A DNA stretch of 64,000 bases from Anniella stebbinsi. Taxonomy: Eukaryota; Chordata; Lepidosauria; Squamata; Anniellidae. The notes under the pieces are model-generated. The model was not told the DNA's origin and did no database searches. It saw only the letters and a list, made by a program, of their open reading frames with translations. Positions within the stretch are counted from its first letter, which is position 1. Every line of letters begins with the position of its first letter. Shown one piece after another: positions 22,010 to 34,811 of this stretch. The DNA lies in contig JARDYH010000002.1 of the NCBI GenBank assembly GCA_029215795.1, positions 200,182,310 to 200,246,309 on the forward strand, in the 5' to 3' direction. The translations under genes and the position numbers were made by a program.

Positions 22010-23700
22010 AGCTTTCGCATTCTATCTGTGAAAGAACCCAGGAAAGTTGCTTTCAAGGTGTCCTATCAAAAATGTTCCATTTATTCCAAAGCCCAATGAA
22101 GAGAAGTGCCTCATTGAGCAAAAATTGTAATGAATCCCAAGGAAAAGGTGTGAAGGAAATGTAAAGCAAGGTAGAAATCCTTAAAGTGGAATATCTTAAA
22201 ATGGAAATGCATGTCTAATATATGTTCAAAGCTAGTGGAAACTACGCAAAAGGCCCCATTAGTTTCAGTAGAAGACTGTAGAGGGGAAATGCCAGCTTCT
22301 CTTAATGAACGCTGTGAAGCCAATGACATTTGAATTAAAATCTGAATGAAGATATAAAAATATTGCTGAACTTCTTAAAATGGATGGCATCACCCAGCGA
22401 GAATTTTACTTGGACATAAGCTGCTGCCAATAGCGCTGTGATTCAAAATACCACCAGAAGTGGAGGGCTTCCAATACTCCATCTGCGTATGTAATTCCTG
22501 AGGAATCTTTAGAAACACTTACTAGGTATGAGAATGCTCGACGGTTGCAGTGGACAATTTTCAAAAGCAATCGACTCACTCTATGCTCAACCCACATGTC
22601 CAAGCAAGGAGAGGGTGCTTTAGAGACGGAAAGCGGGACCATGCCAATGAAATGGATAGAATAATAACTAAAAATAGCAACAGCGGAAGAGGGGGAAATG
22701 GGCAGTGCTTTGTTGCCAAATCTGAAGCGTATAATCTACTCACTAATAAGAAATAAGTGATGAGTGATGTCACCGTGGAGTCTTCTTGTCAAATGGTCAA
22801 ATGTTTGGGCTTTGTGGTTTTTCAAAGGCAGATTTATTGCCCAAGATGAGGGGAAAGTTCTCCAAAATCCAATCCATTAAAAAAAAAAAGAAGAAGAAAG
22901 AAAGAAAGCATGATCTCATTCATTATGACTTTTATTGTACAGTGGAGAGTGAAGCAACTGAATCAGAGCGGAGATATTTGAAAGTGGAATAGGGCAAAAA
23001 ATGTTGGTGCAATATATAATAGATGACGCATGAATGGCATTTTGAAAAAGTGGCATGTCACTCTGGAAATGTGTTGAATGTCTCTGTGCATAATAGTTCT
23101 GCACAACGCTGCTCACTAATGATGGGCCATTACACGGAGCTGAAAAAGGAAATCCATTTCCATACGCTGCCTGTATCCAAGTCTATTAAGAAATAATGGC
23201 TGTAAGATGAAAGTCTCGTTAGACTTTCAGTGAAAGTTTTTGGCAGGCATGGATGAAAAATCAACAATTGGCTTTAAACAAGAGACACTGGAAAAATGTG
23301 GGTTAAAAATGCCACTGAAAATATTAATTCTCCTTAATGGCAGGATGCAACAGCACCTTTTATAGTTTTTGATCCATGCTATAAATCTGTCTATGACAAA
23401 GGGATATTCCAATTTGAACACTCTAGCAGGAACTTTAGCTATTTTCTAGAATTTAACAAAATAATCTTTCTTTCCGAGTCTTTGAAAGCAAGCAAAAGGC
23501 CACATTTTTTCCTTGGAAATAAAGTGAAGGGAAGCACAAAATAATTTTAGTATGTGAAGCCAGAAATGGATTTCCTTGAAGATTTCAGAGGAAGTGAAAA
23601 CAAATAAACAGTAACTTCATGGCAATAGATTCTAAATGATATTTAGAAAGTATTTATGATGAGTAACTCATATTTAGTTACCAAAATGGGGATATCCCAG
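22010..23700. other. Long repeat-free block, candidate conserved noncoding DNA
   Basis: About 1.7 kb without any of the repeat families recognised in this window, apart from a short A/GAA run near 22880. ORFs of up to 78 codons have no domain signature. It could be old unique DNA or regulatory sequence; nothing in the sequence alone decides this. Confidence 0.3.
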
Positions 23701-23900
23701 CCATTATCTAACTCAGGGATTTCAAAGAACCCATCAGAGGATCATGGGAAATGTGTAAATGTATTGCCATGTTGAGATCCATGGGTTCTGGAAACAATAC
23801 AGCACAAAGAAGGAAAATTAAGTTTTACTTCCAGCTGTAGGAATAAAATCAACACCAAAGTCTAAGTAGTGATAACATTAGGCTGCTGACTTACAGTGAA

Positions 23901-23992
23901 ATCCTATGCGTGTTTCATACAATTCCCAACATGTCATGCTGGCTAGGGCATGTTGACAGTTGTAGGACTTTTTTCTGCATAGGATTGCACCT
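23901..23992. repeat. Small palindromic repeat (CAATCCTATG family)
   Basis: The left end gtgaaatcctatgcgtgttt and right end ctgcataggattgcacc are inverted, as are acaattcccaacatg and acagttgtaggac in the interior. This is a compact fold-back copy of the family scattered through the window. Confidence 0.6.
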
Positions 23993-24339
23993 TCAGTCTC
24001 TTTGTAGCTGACTGAGAAACAATGTTCCTTCCATCTCATCCAACCATTTATGTCATGAATTTTAAACTTCTTCTACTGCAGTAGAAGAACTACTGCAGTT
24101 TACTATTTGCAAGGCAGTATAAAGGGAAAATGTATTCGGACTAGCATCAGATGTATAGTCTGTGCTGGGTGAAAAGTTTTCTATTTGTTCTGGTTTGCAG
24201 CTCTGACTCATGAGTGCAAACAGCTAGCATGCAGACATGCCCACTGCACTGAACATTCCCCCCTCCACAATCAAAATAGAGAACAAAATAAAGAATCTGG
24301 GAATTCATTCTCCAAATTGTTCCTGCGAATAATCATAAT
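23993..24339. other. Unique DNA
   Basis: Contains a short near-palindrome ctactgcagtagaag; nothing else recognised. Confidence 0.4.
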
Positions 24340-24622
24340 CACAGGGTTGGATCCAGATTTAGGCAGCTACAACTGAGCTGGTGGAAGTGATTCCTCCACC
24401 CCTCCTCCTTATGGCAGGGTCCCCTGCTGAATGGCTGTGATGCAGGGAGAAGGGGGATCCCTGAAAATCACACAGATTTGGGCCCAGTTTTGGGATTCCT
24501 TCTTTTTCCCCAAGCTGCAGACCACCTGGCAGCACGATGCACAAGCCGAGCAGGGTCAGGCGGATGGCGGGGGTCCAGGGAGCAGCACGCGGTGCGAACG
24601 GGGCTTTGTTTGCTCATCCCTA
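24340..24622. repeat. Possible truncated hAT-like MITE
   Basis: The right end ttgctcatcccta is the complement of TAGGGATGAGCAA, which resembles hAT MITE termini. No matching left end or duplication was found, so this is only a possibility. Confidence 0.3.
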
Positions 24623-25169
24623 GTCTTAATTGCCCACTGCAAACCAATTCACCCTAAAATACTTTGCATTACAGCAGGGAACAATATAGTGTTGATGGGC
24701 AAATTCATTTCCTCCAGATACAATGAGGGTTGCAGCTAAGTTCAGAGGGAACAGGGAAGTCTGATTAGAATCCCTGCTAATCAAAAAGTGCTGGCACTGC
24801 ATCCCTACAACCCCTGGCTCCATTCCCCCACTAGTAGGGTACAAATGATGGTAATGGTGAGGGTGTCTACTGATGGCTTATTTCCCATATAAATTATTTC
24901 CCTTCTATAGTGAAGTTTGTAATCAGATCCTTCTCCATTATCATAGAACTGAAATATTCCAACAGATTCTGTATGGGGTTTCCAAACAATGATGATGGGA
25001 TTTCCTACTTCCTGTTGTTGTTGTTGTTGTTGTTGTTTGGGTAGGAAGGGTTGGCCCCTTTGTTAATGCAAGAGCTGTTGTTGTCCAAAACCAAACAAAA
25101 GTTTTTCTTCATTACATTTGGTGCATTCCTTCCTTGCGTTCATCTTGCAAGAAAGGTTCCTGGTTGTAT
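24623..25169. other. Unique DNA with (GTT)n at 25013-25038
   Basis: Only the trinucleotide run is recognisable. Confidence 0.5.
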
Positions 25170-25177
25170 TATATGAC

Positions 25178-25763
25178 TAGGGCTGTGACTGGATCCGGAG
25201 CCGGATCCTGGATCCGGAGCCGGATCCTGAATCCGGAGCGGATTGGGCCAATCTGGCCTGATCTGGGTCTTATCCAAACCAGATCGGATCAAGCCCAGAT
25301 CGGGCCAGATCAGATCCATGATCCGGATCTGCTCTGGGTCCATGCAGAGCCCTCCCTCCCGTTCTCCCCCCTCTCTCTCCCCCTCCCTCCTCCCAATCAC
25401 CCTGCTTACCTGTAGCCTCCTCCACGTCGTCCCGCATCATCCTGCCTCCTCGATGCCAGGTGGCCACTTTCCTGATCACGCCGGGTGATGACGTCACCTG
25501 CCGCGACCAGGAAATGCGGCGGCCCACAGTGAGGATGGAAGATGGCAGCAGGATGATGGCGGAGGAGGCAGCAGATAAGCAGGGCGATTGGGGGAGGGAG
25601 GGAGCGAGGGAGGGAGGGAGGGAGGGAGGAAGGGAGGGAGGGAGGGAGGGAGCGGGGAGAGCGGGAGGGACAGCTCTGCACAGTCCCGAAGTGGAGCCAG
25701 AGCCAGAGCCAGGACCTCCCAGATCGGGATCCAGATCGGATCAGGGGTCCGTGCACAGCCCTA
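25178..25763. mobile_element. Non-autonomous hAT-N, copy 2 (586 bp)
   Basis: Ends TAGGGCTGTGACTGG and GTCCGTGCACAGCCCTA. The flanks TATATGAC (25170-25177) and ATTATGAC (25764-25771) agree at 6 of 8 bases. The subterminal region is dense in GGATCCGGAGCC and AGATCGG words. It contains a (GGGA)n tract at about 25594-25652, and the gcttacctg and cagataagc words occupy mirrored positions around a gatgacgtcac palindrome. The ORFs of 114 and 155 codons are composition artefacts. Confidence 0.85.
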
Positions 25764-25771
25764 ATTATGAC

Positions 25772-26347
25772 GACAAAGAAAAAGTTCAAAACAGAACACA
25801 ATAGCAAAATGTTTAGCACAAAAAGTTGGGACAAAAGGAAGAAACATAACAGGCCTACTTTTTTTCTTTGCATTTCCCCCTAGGGAACTGTTTCTCATAC
25901 ACATGGTTTTAGGTGCTTCTTGGTGTCTGATCTCCGATCAAGTGTTGCAAAGACTATGCCCCCCCACACACACTAAGGCACACTCTGATTACTGTCAAAT
26001 ATCTCTAAATAATGGCAGTCTCGCACCTACATCATCATTTTCTTCTCTTTGGGCCTTTAACTATTAAAGAAACAAAGGAAATTAAATGATAAAAGCAAGT
26101 TAAAATAACCCTGAGATGTCTACTGTGAAACTTCCCTCATTTTGCCTAAGTAATGCAGCCCATATGGTATTTCACTCAACCAAACACAGGGATCCTAGTC
26201 TCTGGCAATAACCTCAGCTTAGAGTTTCCTTATGATATGAATTTGGGTTCATTATAGCATCACTTACAATGAAAGTGCTCCTTTGAATTATGCCGAGGAA
26301 AGGAGGACAGAAGTGCTACTAAATTCCTGTGTACTGCCAGAGCACAA
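25772..26347. other. Unique DNA
   Basis: Nothing recognised. Confidence 0.4.
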
Positions 26348-26430
26348 AGGTATTTATTTATTAAAACATTTGTATCCCACCCTATATCACTAGGATCTCA
26401 GGGCGGCGTACAGATAAAAACATACAATGG
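26348..26430 (-). repeat. LINE tail fragment (L2/CR1-like)
   Basis: A tatttatttatta run is followed by gtatcccaccctatatcac and tctcagggcggcgtacag, the complement of a common LINE 3-prime end terminating in (ATAAATA)n. Confidence 0.55.
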
Positions 26431-29400
26431 TAATGGGATTGATCCAATCGGTTCATTATTGTCTACACTAAGGTCCGGAGGGGCACAGAAAGGAGAACCT
26501 AGGACTTCTAACACTAAGGTACAGCTTTAGCCCTAGGAAAGGGGTAAGGAACCTCTGGCCTGGGCCCCAAATTCAGTCATTCAGGAGTCCAGTTAGAGTC
26601 CTCTCCTCACTCCCTTCCCTTGGACTCACTACAGATTACTTGATGGCTTCTCAGCTTTGGTACAGTTTTTACCCATTCTAAAAGAATCAAATGCCTCTTC
26701 TAAGGCTTAGTTGCTGGCAGAAAGAGTGTTAAGCTACAATAAGCTGGTATTTTAGGTATTTTATGCTCTGCCCTTTTGCCTTTGACCCCTCCCCCTTTGG
26801 CCCTGCAACACACTTTGGCTTTATTCATTAGGAAATATTAAAGGAAAAGACGAAAGAAGGCTTCCAAATTTTAAACGTGATGACTTCAGAATGTGTTGTT
26901 CACCTATTTTCCATATGTCCCTCTTCTGCACACACAGTCATTAACTATACAGGCGTATTTGCACTTTAAATAAACTTCATTGCATAGACAAATGTGGCTT
27001 CCACATGAGTGAAGAAAGTACTTCCAACATCTAAACAACTTTAATACCATATGAGACATAGGACAGAATGCACCAGCGAAGAGAAGGTCCCCATGAACTG
27101 AGACCAACTTACCATCTTTTACCTCTTTACGAAATGTGGTTAATATCCTTCCATTTTATATTAGTGGAAGCCCATGCCAAGTGATATTGAGTAATTTGTC
27201 CAAGACCACACAGAGATTCCAGAGCACAATAAAGACCAGCATTCAAGTACTTTATCTATTTTTGGTACTGTTGAGAAAATAAAGCCTGTAAATTTAGACT
27301 GTCAAAGGAAGAATGAATTGAAATTATCAAGTCAAGGGACAGATGTGTTGTTTGAATCCTCAAAATTAAATGCAGTGCACAATGTAGAGAAGATTAAAAA
27401 GGGTTGTATATTCCTTTAGCATAATATCCTAAGAGCTTCTTTAGAATTGAATTGCCACTGTTTAGGTCAGATAAAACAGCTTTTAACTGACAATTTTGCT
27501 CTGCAGAACAGCATTGTTCCCATTAGTCTATTTTTTCAGCACTACTTGTGAAAAAGTTCCCTCAATCAATTAACATTGTGCTCACTTGCCCTCAGGTAAG
27601 CACAAGATCTCCAAGTCTCATTGATTTGGGAATTATGTCTTAGTCCTATGGTAGCATAGTGACATAGTGCCATTCACAGTTTGATCCTTGATTCGCTCGA
27701 CTGGGGTTACTCATGTGACCAATCCAGGAATGAGGAAAGGGCAGCCACCAGGGTTCAAAATACTGCCAAAGAAGAAACAGCTGTGGAAACCATGATGATG
27801 AATATTTTTTTTTTGAAAAGTTAAAATTCACCCAGACTAAATGTCTTGGGTAAAGAGTCTACTCCACCCAAAACTGAAATATCTCTGTTCAGTAACGAGG
27901 AAAATGCATTTTTATATCTGGTGACCAAGCAAATCATCTCCCTGCAGACAAAGCCCACATAGCATCAGGGTTTCCATCCCAGAAACCCATTGAAACCCCA
28001 TATCCTCCAGGAATGGCAGATATCATCACTTGAGGGCCCATTCAGAAGGAAGGTGCCCCATATAAAACTGAGGAAGAGAAAGTCCTTCACGATAGTTTCA
28101 ACACAGAGAAGACTAATGTGAGCACTAGTACTAAGAACCTATCTACACTACTGCTTTAAAACGGTTTATAAGTCCACTATCATATCATATGCACATTGAT
28201 TTGGGAATACAACTCACTGAATGTTGTTCAGGTGCTAACTCAAAGATAAGGGGTCTGTTCCATCAGATTTTGGGGGCTCCCTCCTCCCCCACACTGACTC
28301 TCTGTGAAGAATTTTCAGGAGGTTGATCCAGTATAAATCTGGATCCAACCTGATGTTTTCTCCCTAAACTGAGAGAAGCCAGGAAATACTGTTAAAACTG
28401 TATCAGGATGCTAAAATCTCACAGTGTTATGTTATATTTTTCTCAATAGTTTGGTGTCAATCTTCTCAGAGACAGGAAAGATCTGTTGCTGTGCTTTTTG
28501 TTTCATTTATGTTCAATTTTTAGCATGGTTTAAAATAAAACAAAGGGCAGTTTATTCCTTGAAAAACCCACCATGCTCATGGCTCTCCTGGCCTCTGAAC
28601 CTACCCCCTCCCTGTGCTTTTTCCGCAGGCTGTAACTGCCCCCTATCAAGGATTACTGGATTAAAAAGCTCACTGGTCTGATATACTATAGCAATTCCTC
28701 AGGTGTTTTGTCCATAACAGGCTTTTGCCAAATGAAACCCCTTAGGCATATAGGCTGTTCAAATTGCTCTCCGTTCTGGATTCCTTCCAAATATTGCACT
28801 GTGTCTGGAATTTCAGCCTATGTAGCCTTTTGCTCCAGTCCACTGGCATTTGTCTAATGATCTTTTTCTTTTTCTTTTTTTTAATGTTCATACTTTGCTT
28901 TGACATGGTGCTAACATGATGTGCTGAAGATAGACGAAAATATCAAAGGATGCCTAGAACTTTTTGTTGTTGTTTAAACATGTTTGAAGCCCAATCTAAA
29001 CTCGGCTGATAACTGAACGCTTTCTTTTTTTGTGATTTTTGGAGCAGATAGGCTTTTTATCCAAACTATTTATCCTAATCAGCAGTCAGAGAAAAAGAAT
29101 GTTAAATAAACAATTTGATTCAAATTCCTTTTTTTCCCCCTGGATGTTTACCCTGCTGTTGACAAAGGCCAGAGAATGTTTAATGACTCGGTGGGGGTGA
29201 CTTGAAACGGAAGTGGTGGGGGGGCATTCTGATGCTTTAGTTTTGCTGTTCTTAACATGGCGGGGGTTGGAGCAAAATGATGACAGGCCTCCTCTTGGTA
29301 CCCAGTTTGATTAACAAAATTTATCCTGTACCTTGTCAAAAGTTCAAATCTCTGACGTTCAAATGCATAAAGCCTCTGACAAAGTTAGATAAGGCTCCTG

Positions 29401-29711
29401 TCTCTAAGAGAATGTGAGGGACTCCTACACTGTTCAGAGAGAGAAATCTGTTTCCCAAAGCAAGACCAATGTTTAAGACTGGTTAAAGATTTCAAAATAG
29501 ACATTTAAAGGAGTTCTCGCTGTTCTCCTAATTCATGTCCCCAAATTTGGCTAAAAGGAGCATTTTCTTCTTCACAATTTTGGGAATACATTCCTCCATC
29601 ATGACTAATGGAATTGGAAATTTGGAAGCACTGAATTTTATTTTAATGTAACAAAAGTTTAAATTACAAAATGTCATCTAGCCATCCATTAAAAAAAATG
29701 TACAGTACACT
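26431..29711. other. Mostly unique DNA
   Basis: About 3.3 kb with no gene and no clear repeat, apart from a short MITE-B-like word (cctatctacactactgcttt near 28140). The stretch 27250-27610 and the stretch near 28850-29150 are repeat-free and AT-rich. ORFs of up to 85 codons are unsupported. Confidence 0.45.
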
Positions 29712-30430
29712 TGTGGGAATGTGGAGTGTGGGAAATAACGAGGCAGCCACAAAATTGGGATTTAAACAGGGCCACATTTATTAATAGACCTGCAGAAGGG
29801 GCAAACCTAAGGGGGCATCTTCTCTAATCCGGCCTCATGCCATTGTTTTATCAGGCAAGACATTCACGGCTTGAGAGTGGCATCTCAATGTTTGCCATCT
29901 CCAAGGCTTCCCCTTTTGGGGATAGTGAGACCTTCCGTGTCACCCTCCTTCGTACTGTGGGGCTCTGAGTGGGTGAGGAAGGTTGGCCTCAAAGGTAACC
30001 CTTATCACCACCAGCTGGGCCATGAGACTCGTAGCTGGGGAGCCTCAGGTGTTACCCATCATTGCAACAATGCCTAATCCACTCAAGATGCCTGCACATA
30101 CCTGCCTATCAGCAAATGTGACCAAATTGTTAACAATGCAAATCAACCTAATTATGTCTCTCTGCCTGTCTTACAGTGTGAGGTAGGCAAAAAAACCTAA
30201 TAACCAATGAAAGATTACAAGCAAAAAATTCCTACTTGGCCCCCGAAAGGACAACCAGCGAGCCCACACTGCCTACAGGGAGGGACAGAGGGAGCCACAC
30301 TTCAAAGAGGAGAAGGGGAGGGGCAAGAGCCAATAAATGGGCTCAGATTCCCCCTCCTCTCTCCGGTGGCATCATGGGAAGGCTACTAATGGTGTGCCTT
30401 GTCTGCTGCCATCTCCGACCCCCACCCGCA
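29712..30430 (-). mobile_element. LTR-like block, ends unresolved
   Basis: On the minus strand a promoter-like GC-rich start is followed about 600 bp later by attaataaatg (a polyadenylation signal) and then a terminal stretch reading ttatttcccacac. This layout suggests a solo LTR. Several TG..CA end pairs are possible (29712 or 29727 on the left; 30266, 30297 or 30430 on the right), and none has a convincing duplication. Confidence 0.3.
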
Positions 30431-30539
30431 ATAGCCTCCCTATGCCCAGGCTGCACCGGGCGTGGAAGTAAGACATTTCTTTATAAATATACAGAAGCAG
30501 CTTTCATTAAGTTCAACAGAGAATCTAGTGCCTAAATTT

Positions 30540-30850
30540 GCTTTTTTCCCCTCTTTCCACCCAATCCCCTTTCATTTGATGTCATGTTTTTTAGATTGTA
30601 AGCCTGTGGGCAGGGACTGTCTTTAGACAACATAGGTACATAAGATACAGAATAATTGAATAATCAATTATTATTTTATTGTTTACATTTTTATCCTGTT
30701 CTTCCTGCAAGGAATTCATGGACATGCATTTTCCTCACAACAATCTCTCCCCACACTTTATCCTCACAACTATCCTGTGAGGCAGGTTTTTCACCTATGG
30801 AAAATCATGTCAAAGAACTAAGCAGATGGGTAGTTCCTGGCAGCCATTAA
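30540..30850. repeat. Interspersed repeat fragments
   Basis: gattgtaagcctgtgggcag followed by gactgtcttt, then ttatcctcacaactatcctg and tgtgaggcaggtt, are words common in vertebrate LINE/SINE tails. Family and boundaries are not resolved. Confidence 0.4.
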
Positions 30851-31352
30851 ATAGAGGTAATCCAAATGGAAAGGAATACATGGTGGACAAACATAATGTT
30901 TGATCCAGGTTCTGCACCTGGCTTGGACAGGCAGAAGATTTGGATCTGCTGGTAAAACTTTGGGATCAATAAGGAGTCCTTAAACTGTTTAACAATAGCA
31001 GCAATTAAATGAATCTCCTCCTACCCTAAATGCATACTGCTGAAATGAAGAAAGCTTGGGGTAACCAGAAGTGGAAAGACTATAGCTCCATTCTATTTAG
31101 GTATGCAGATTTCTGTACTCAGCATTCTTTAATTCTGTATGTATGTCTTTGGCATTAGGGTCCAATTTGATGAGTCTATAAAAAAGAGGAAAACAATTTA
31201 GAGTCTGGAGGCCTGAAGTCTGCCCACCCCTGGCACATCCTATGTTTTTTTCTGGAGACTGATCCAGTGTGTGTGTGAGAGAGAGAGAGGGAGAGGGAGA
31301 AACATACTGAACTAGTATGTGTCATTTTTGCCCTATGGCATGGACAAGAGTC
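30851..31352. other. Unique DNA with a short (GT)n(GA)n run near 31268
   Basis: Nothing else recognised. Confidence 0.4.
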
Positions 31353-31355
31353 TTA

Positions 31356-31600
31356 GGCCTAATCTACACCAAGCAGAATATTGCACTAAGAAAGTGGTAT
31401 GAAAGCAGTGTACAAAAGGCAGGAACCACACCAAGCAGGATATAGCGGTATGAAAGTGGTATATGGTATGTGTCAATGGGCCCCAACAGATGTCAGTGCA
31501 CTTCAATACTGCTATAAAGCAGTAGTGTGGCTCCTGCCTTTTATATACCGCTTTCATACTGCTTTCATAATTCAATATCCTGCTTGGTATAGATTAGGCC
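31356..31600. mobile_element. MITE-B copy 2, uninterrupted (245 bp)
   Basis: Ends GGCCTAATCTACACC and GGTATAGATTAGGCC are inverted. TTA flanks both sides (31353-31355, 31601-31603), extendable to CTTAG/CTTAG if the terminal G is counted in the duplication. The whole element folds back on itself. It carries the empty site for the MITE-A insertion seen at 4.9 kb. The terminal GG and 3-bp duplication suggest the PIF/Harbinger superfamily (inference). Confidence 0.85.
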
Positions 31601-32473
31601 TTAGTTATAACCAACAAAAGACATATCATTATGGTTTCACTAGTCTCAGTGTTATAGGCCAAGACCCATACAAGTTTGAGTTTTCTAGGAATGCTTAAAA
31701 AGTTGCTTTTATTTGAAAGAAACACATTTGTAACTAAGTTATATGCATTTGTGTGTACTGTATATCATACTGTGTAGTACCATATCATTGTAAGGTTATT
31801 ATTTCATTGGTATGAAAGAGTCTGTGGTTTGGAAAAAATAAGTTTAAGGGGACAGGAATGACTGTTTAAAGTTCCTTGATACTCAATGGCTAGGCATACC
31901 AGCCACAACATTGGTTAGAGAAATTACAGGTAAATGGCCTAGAAGAACTCGCTAGGAAATAGCTGGGGGCACCTCTGACAGATGAGATCCATTTGGACAA
32001 TAGTGACTCATCCCACACTCCTCCAACTGAAGAGAGGGAACAAGGGAGGTGTGTATGTAAAAAGCAAACAAAAGAAAAAATTGAGACAGGTTGGAAGAGG
32101 CAGGTAGTGAATGTTGAGCTCTGGGAGCAGAGCTGGCCCCAGACATTTTGCTCCCCATTCCACCTACAGAAGCCAGTCAGACAGTCAGTTCAATCCTAGT
32201 TCATCACTTCTAGTGGGACAGCATCCTCCACCATGCCCAAGGACAGCAGGCTAGCTTAGGGGACACAGTACAGGCTGCATGGACTGTACCGTTCTGTCCT
32301 CCAACAGAGAGAAATGGCCAGGGGGCTGCTGTTCTTGCACCTCCAAGCCATGCAACATCCGCTCCCTGAGATTACTGCCTTACTTGATTCCCTGCTAGTG
32401 CCAGCCCGTTCTGAAAGGCTAAATGCACCTTGGGTGTCTTTGTTGACTTCTTTGGGGATATGATAAAGGGCAG
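31601..32473. other. Unique DNA
   Basis: Nothing recognised; ORFs of 68 codons are unsupported. Confidence 0.4.
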
Positions 32474-32536
32474 TAGATTTATTTATTTATTACCTTTCTA
32501 ATATCACCCAATAGCCAAAGTTCTCTGGATGGTTGC
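32474..32536 (-). repeat. LINE tail fragment
   Basis: The sequence tttatttatttattac followed by tcacccaatagccaaag and ttctctgg is the complement of the same 3-prime end present at 56374-56460. Confidence 0.6.
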
Positions 32537-33356
32537 TGCTTTCAGAAGTAATTTACTGCTCCCAGAAGTAATACACTGTCTGTCTCCACCTAAGCTCAAC
32601 AACATATATATTTGTAAATCAACCCAAATATTCATAAACATCATAAGCTTCCAGTGACCTCTCCTTCCACAGGAAAGAAAATCCAGATCAGTGCTTCACT
32701 ACTTGAAGAATGGGGGAGCACTGTAAGAGTAGACAGTTATGTCTTCAGTACTCAATAATTAAAGGAATGAATGAATAAATAAATTTATGGAAATTAGATT
32801 TTTTTAAAAATCCAACAGGTCATGCAATTATGCATTTCTCAAGTCTGTACTTTGAACACATTCTGTAGAAACCAAAACAGGGAATAGGCCAGTCAAGGCC
32901 AATGTGGTTAAGTAGAGATGGAAAGATTAGCATAAGCTACCAGAATAATGTTTTCAGAATATAAAAAGCTTCCGGTATGATCCATTGCCCAGGTTACACC
33001 CATTGGGCAGACTTAGAATCATTCCTAACCCCCCTTATGCATTACTGAAGCCTGAAGATATGCCTGCATAGTGAATCTATGCCAGTATAGGCTACCTTTG
33101 TACTGGGGTGCTTCCAGATGAACCTTTCATTACACCATCTCGCCACCTTGTTCATGGAATTTTATGGGAGGGGGGCAGATATGTTGTCTACCAGTCATAG
33201 TCCTCCCATGTTTTCCCACTTCTTCTGACTTTTACTTAACACGGAAAATCTGTTAAGAAAGAAACGGAAGAGCGGTATAATGTCTTTTAACTGGTAATAC
33301 TAGGAACCATCCATCTGGATGGAGCACAAGGTTGGAAAGTAAACCATGCTTGCCAC
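32537..33356. other. Unique DNA
   Basis: Nothing recognised. Confidence 0.4.
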
Positions 33357-33773
33357 TGTAGGGATGAGAGAACCAGTCATTTTTGAGCTCATCTAAATTC
33401 TTCAAAAATCACTTCAAAGCTCGTTGGATCTTGCTCCCATTTTTGTTTTCAACCTGTTTTTTGGGGTCGTTCGAAAAAGTGTGCATTTCAAACAGGAGAA
33501 GTGCACATTTCTCTGCATATCTTTCAAAAGTGCACACTTTTACTCCATTGTCTAAAGCATACAAATGCATTTTAAAATAATAATAATAATAATAATAATA
33601 AGCATGACGAAGTGTGTTTTTATCATGTGCATTTTTCAAAACACAATTGCAAATTTGGAGATTTGCGAACATTTCTCCAAAAAGAGCACTACTGCTTGCA
33701 TTTGCATTTCAGATTGCAAATGGGACACGTTCTCATGATTTGTGAATGGAAGTGAAATGTTCGTACATCCCTA
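33357..33773. mobile_element. MITE-C copy (hAT-like, about 417 bp)
   Basis: Left end TAGGGATGAGAGAAC (from 33359), right end gttcgtacatcccta. A degenerate duplication CTTGCCAC/CTTGCCGG flanks it. The interior has repeated gtgcacattt and tgcacactttt words and an (AAT)n run at 33577-33602. Related copies are at 7970-8387 and perhaps 6095. Confidence 0.6.
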
Positions 33774-34439
33774 CTTGCCGGGGGGCGGGTGTATGGATGG
33801 CAGGGGGCAGTTGAGCAGGAATGGCACATACAAGCATTCTGTACTCTCCAGGGATTGTTCCTATTCCCTATGATGGCCAGAGCGTCCCCTACCATAAAAA
33901 CCCACAAAGGGTGAGCATCTGCATCCTGGCCACAGCCTTGTCACTGGAAAACCAGCAAGGGTGATGGAGTTGCTTCCAACAACTAAATTTCCTCAGGATT
34001 CCCACTCTGCACCCACCCACCCCAGGATAGCTGGTGTGATAAACCAGGCACCTGACCTCCATAAAGTGTATGTGGTGATGGCAGCATTGAAATAGAACTT
34101 TGGAATCTCAATATTGCCTATGCCACTCTTCTCCAACCTGGTGGCCTCCAGGTGTGTGGGCATGCATATGGATAGCGGAATCCTCATGATGTTTGTGTTG
34201 TTGCATATTCACCAGTGACTCCTACACTTTGTTAATGTGTGAGCAAAATTGGTGCGCAACTGCAGCTTTAGTGTGTAGTAGTTGAGTTGCCAAGGATGCT
34301 ATCTATTGGAATGTTTGCCTGTCTTACACCATTGTTTCTACAGCTGTTCTTATGCTTTATATGTTGTTGAGAATGCATAGGATCATTACTGTACTACACT
34401 TGTATTCATTCTAAGTAGTGGTCATTAGTATAGTGGGAC
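33774..34439. other. Unique DNA
   Basis: Nothing firm. The words ctccaacctggtggcctcca near 34130 resemble part of a common squamate repeat. Confidence 0.4.
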
Positions 34440-34790
34440 CAGGGCCAGCCCTACCATTGGGCAGAATGAGGCAATCACCTTAGGTGGCAGATGCTGGGGG
34501 AGCCTTCTGAACTCCCCAGCAATTTCCTTCTGTTTGACGAAAGAGCTCTGTATGCCACACAATCTGTCCTGGCCTTCCTAAAGTAGCCTGCTGCCCTCAG
34601 GTGTGGTGGAGGTCAATATCAGTTGTTGTTCCTTGTTGTTCTGCTTGCTTGGCTGTTAGGGAATTTGAAGCCATCTTTGAATGGAAGCCTGGAAAGCTTG
34701 TGGCTGTTGGCATTAGTTATGTCATTACAAATGTTTAAGTTTCAACTGCCAGCCCACCTTGCCCTTTGCTTCAGGCAGCAAAATAAATTG
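34440..34790. repeat. Possible MITE with cagggccagccctacc end
   Basis: Opens with agggccagccctaccattgg and gaatgaggcaatcacctt and closes with tgcttcaggcagcaaaat, a pattern I recall from squamate interspersed repeats. The inverted ends are weak and no duplication was found. Confidence 0.3.
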
Positions 34791-34811
34791 GAAGAAGCCA
34801 TCAATAAATAA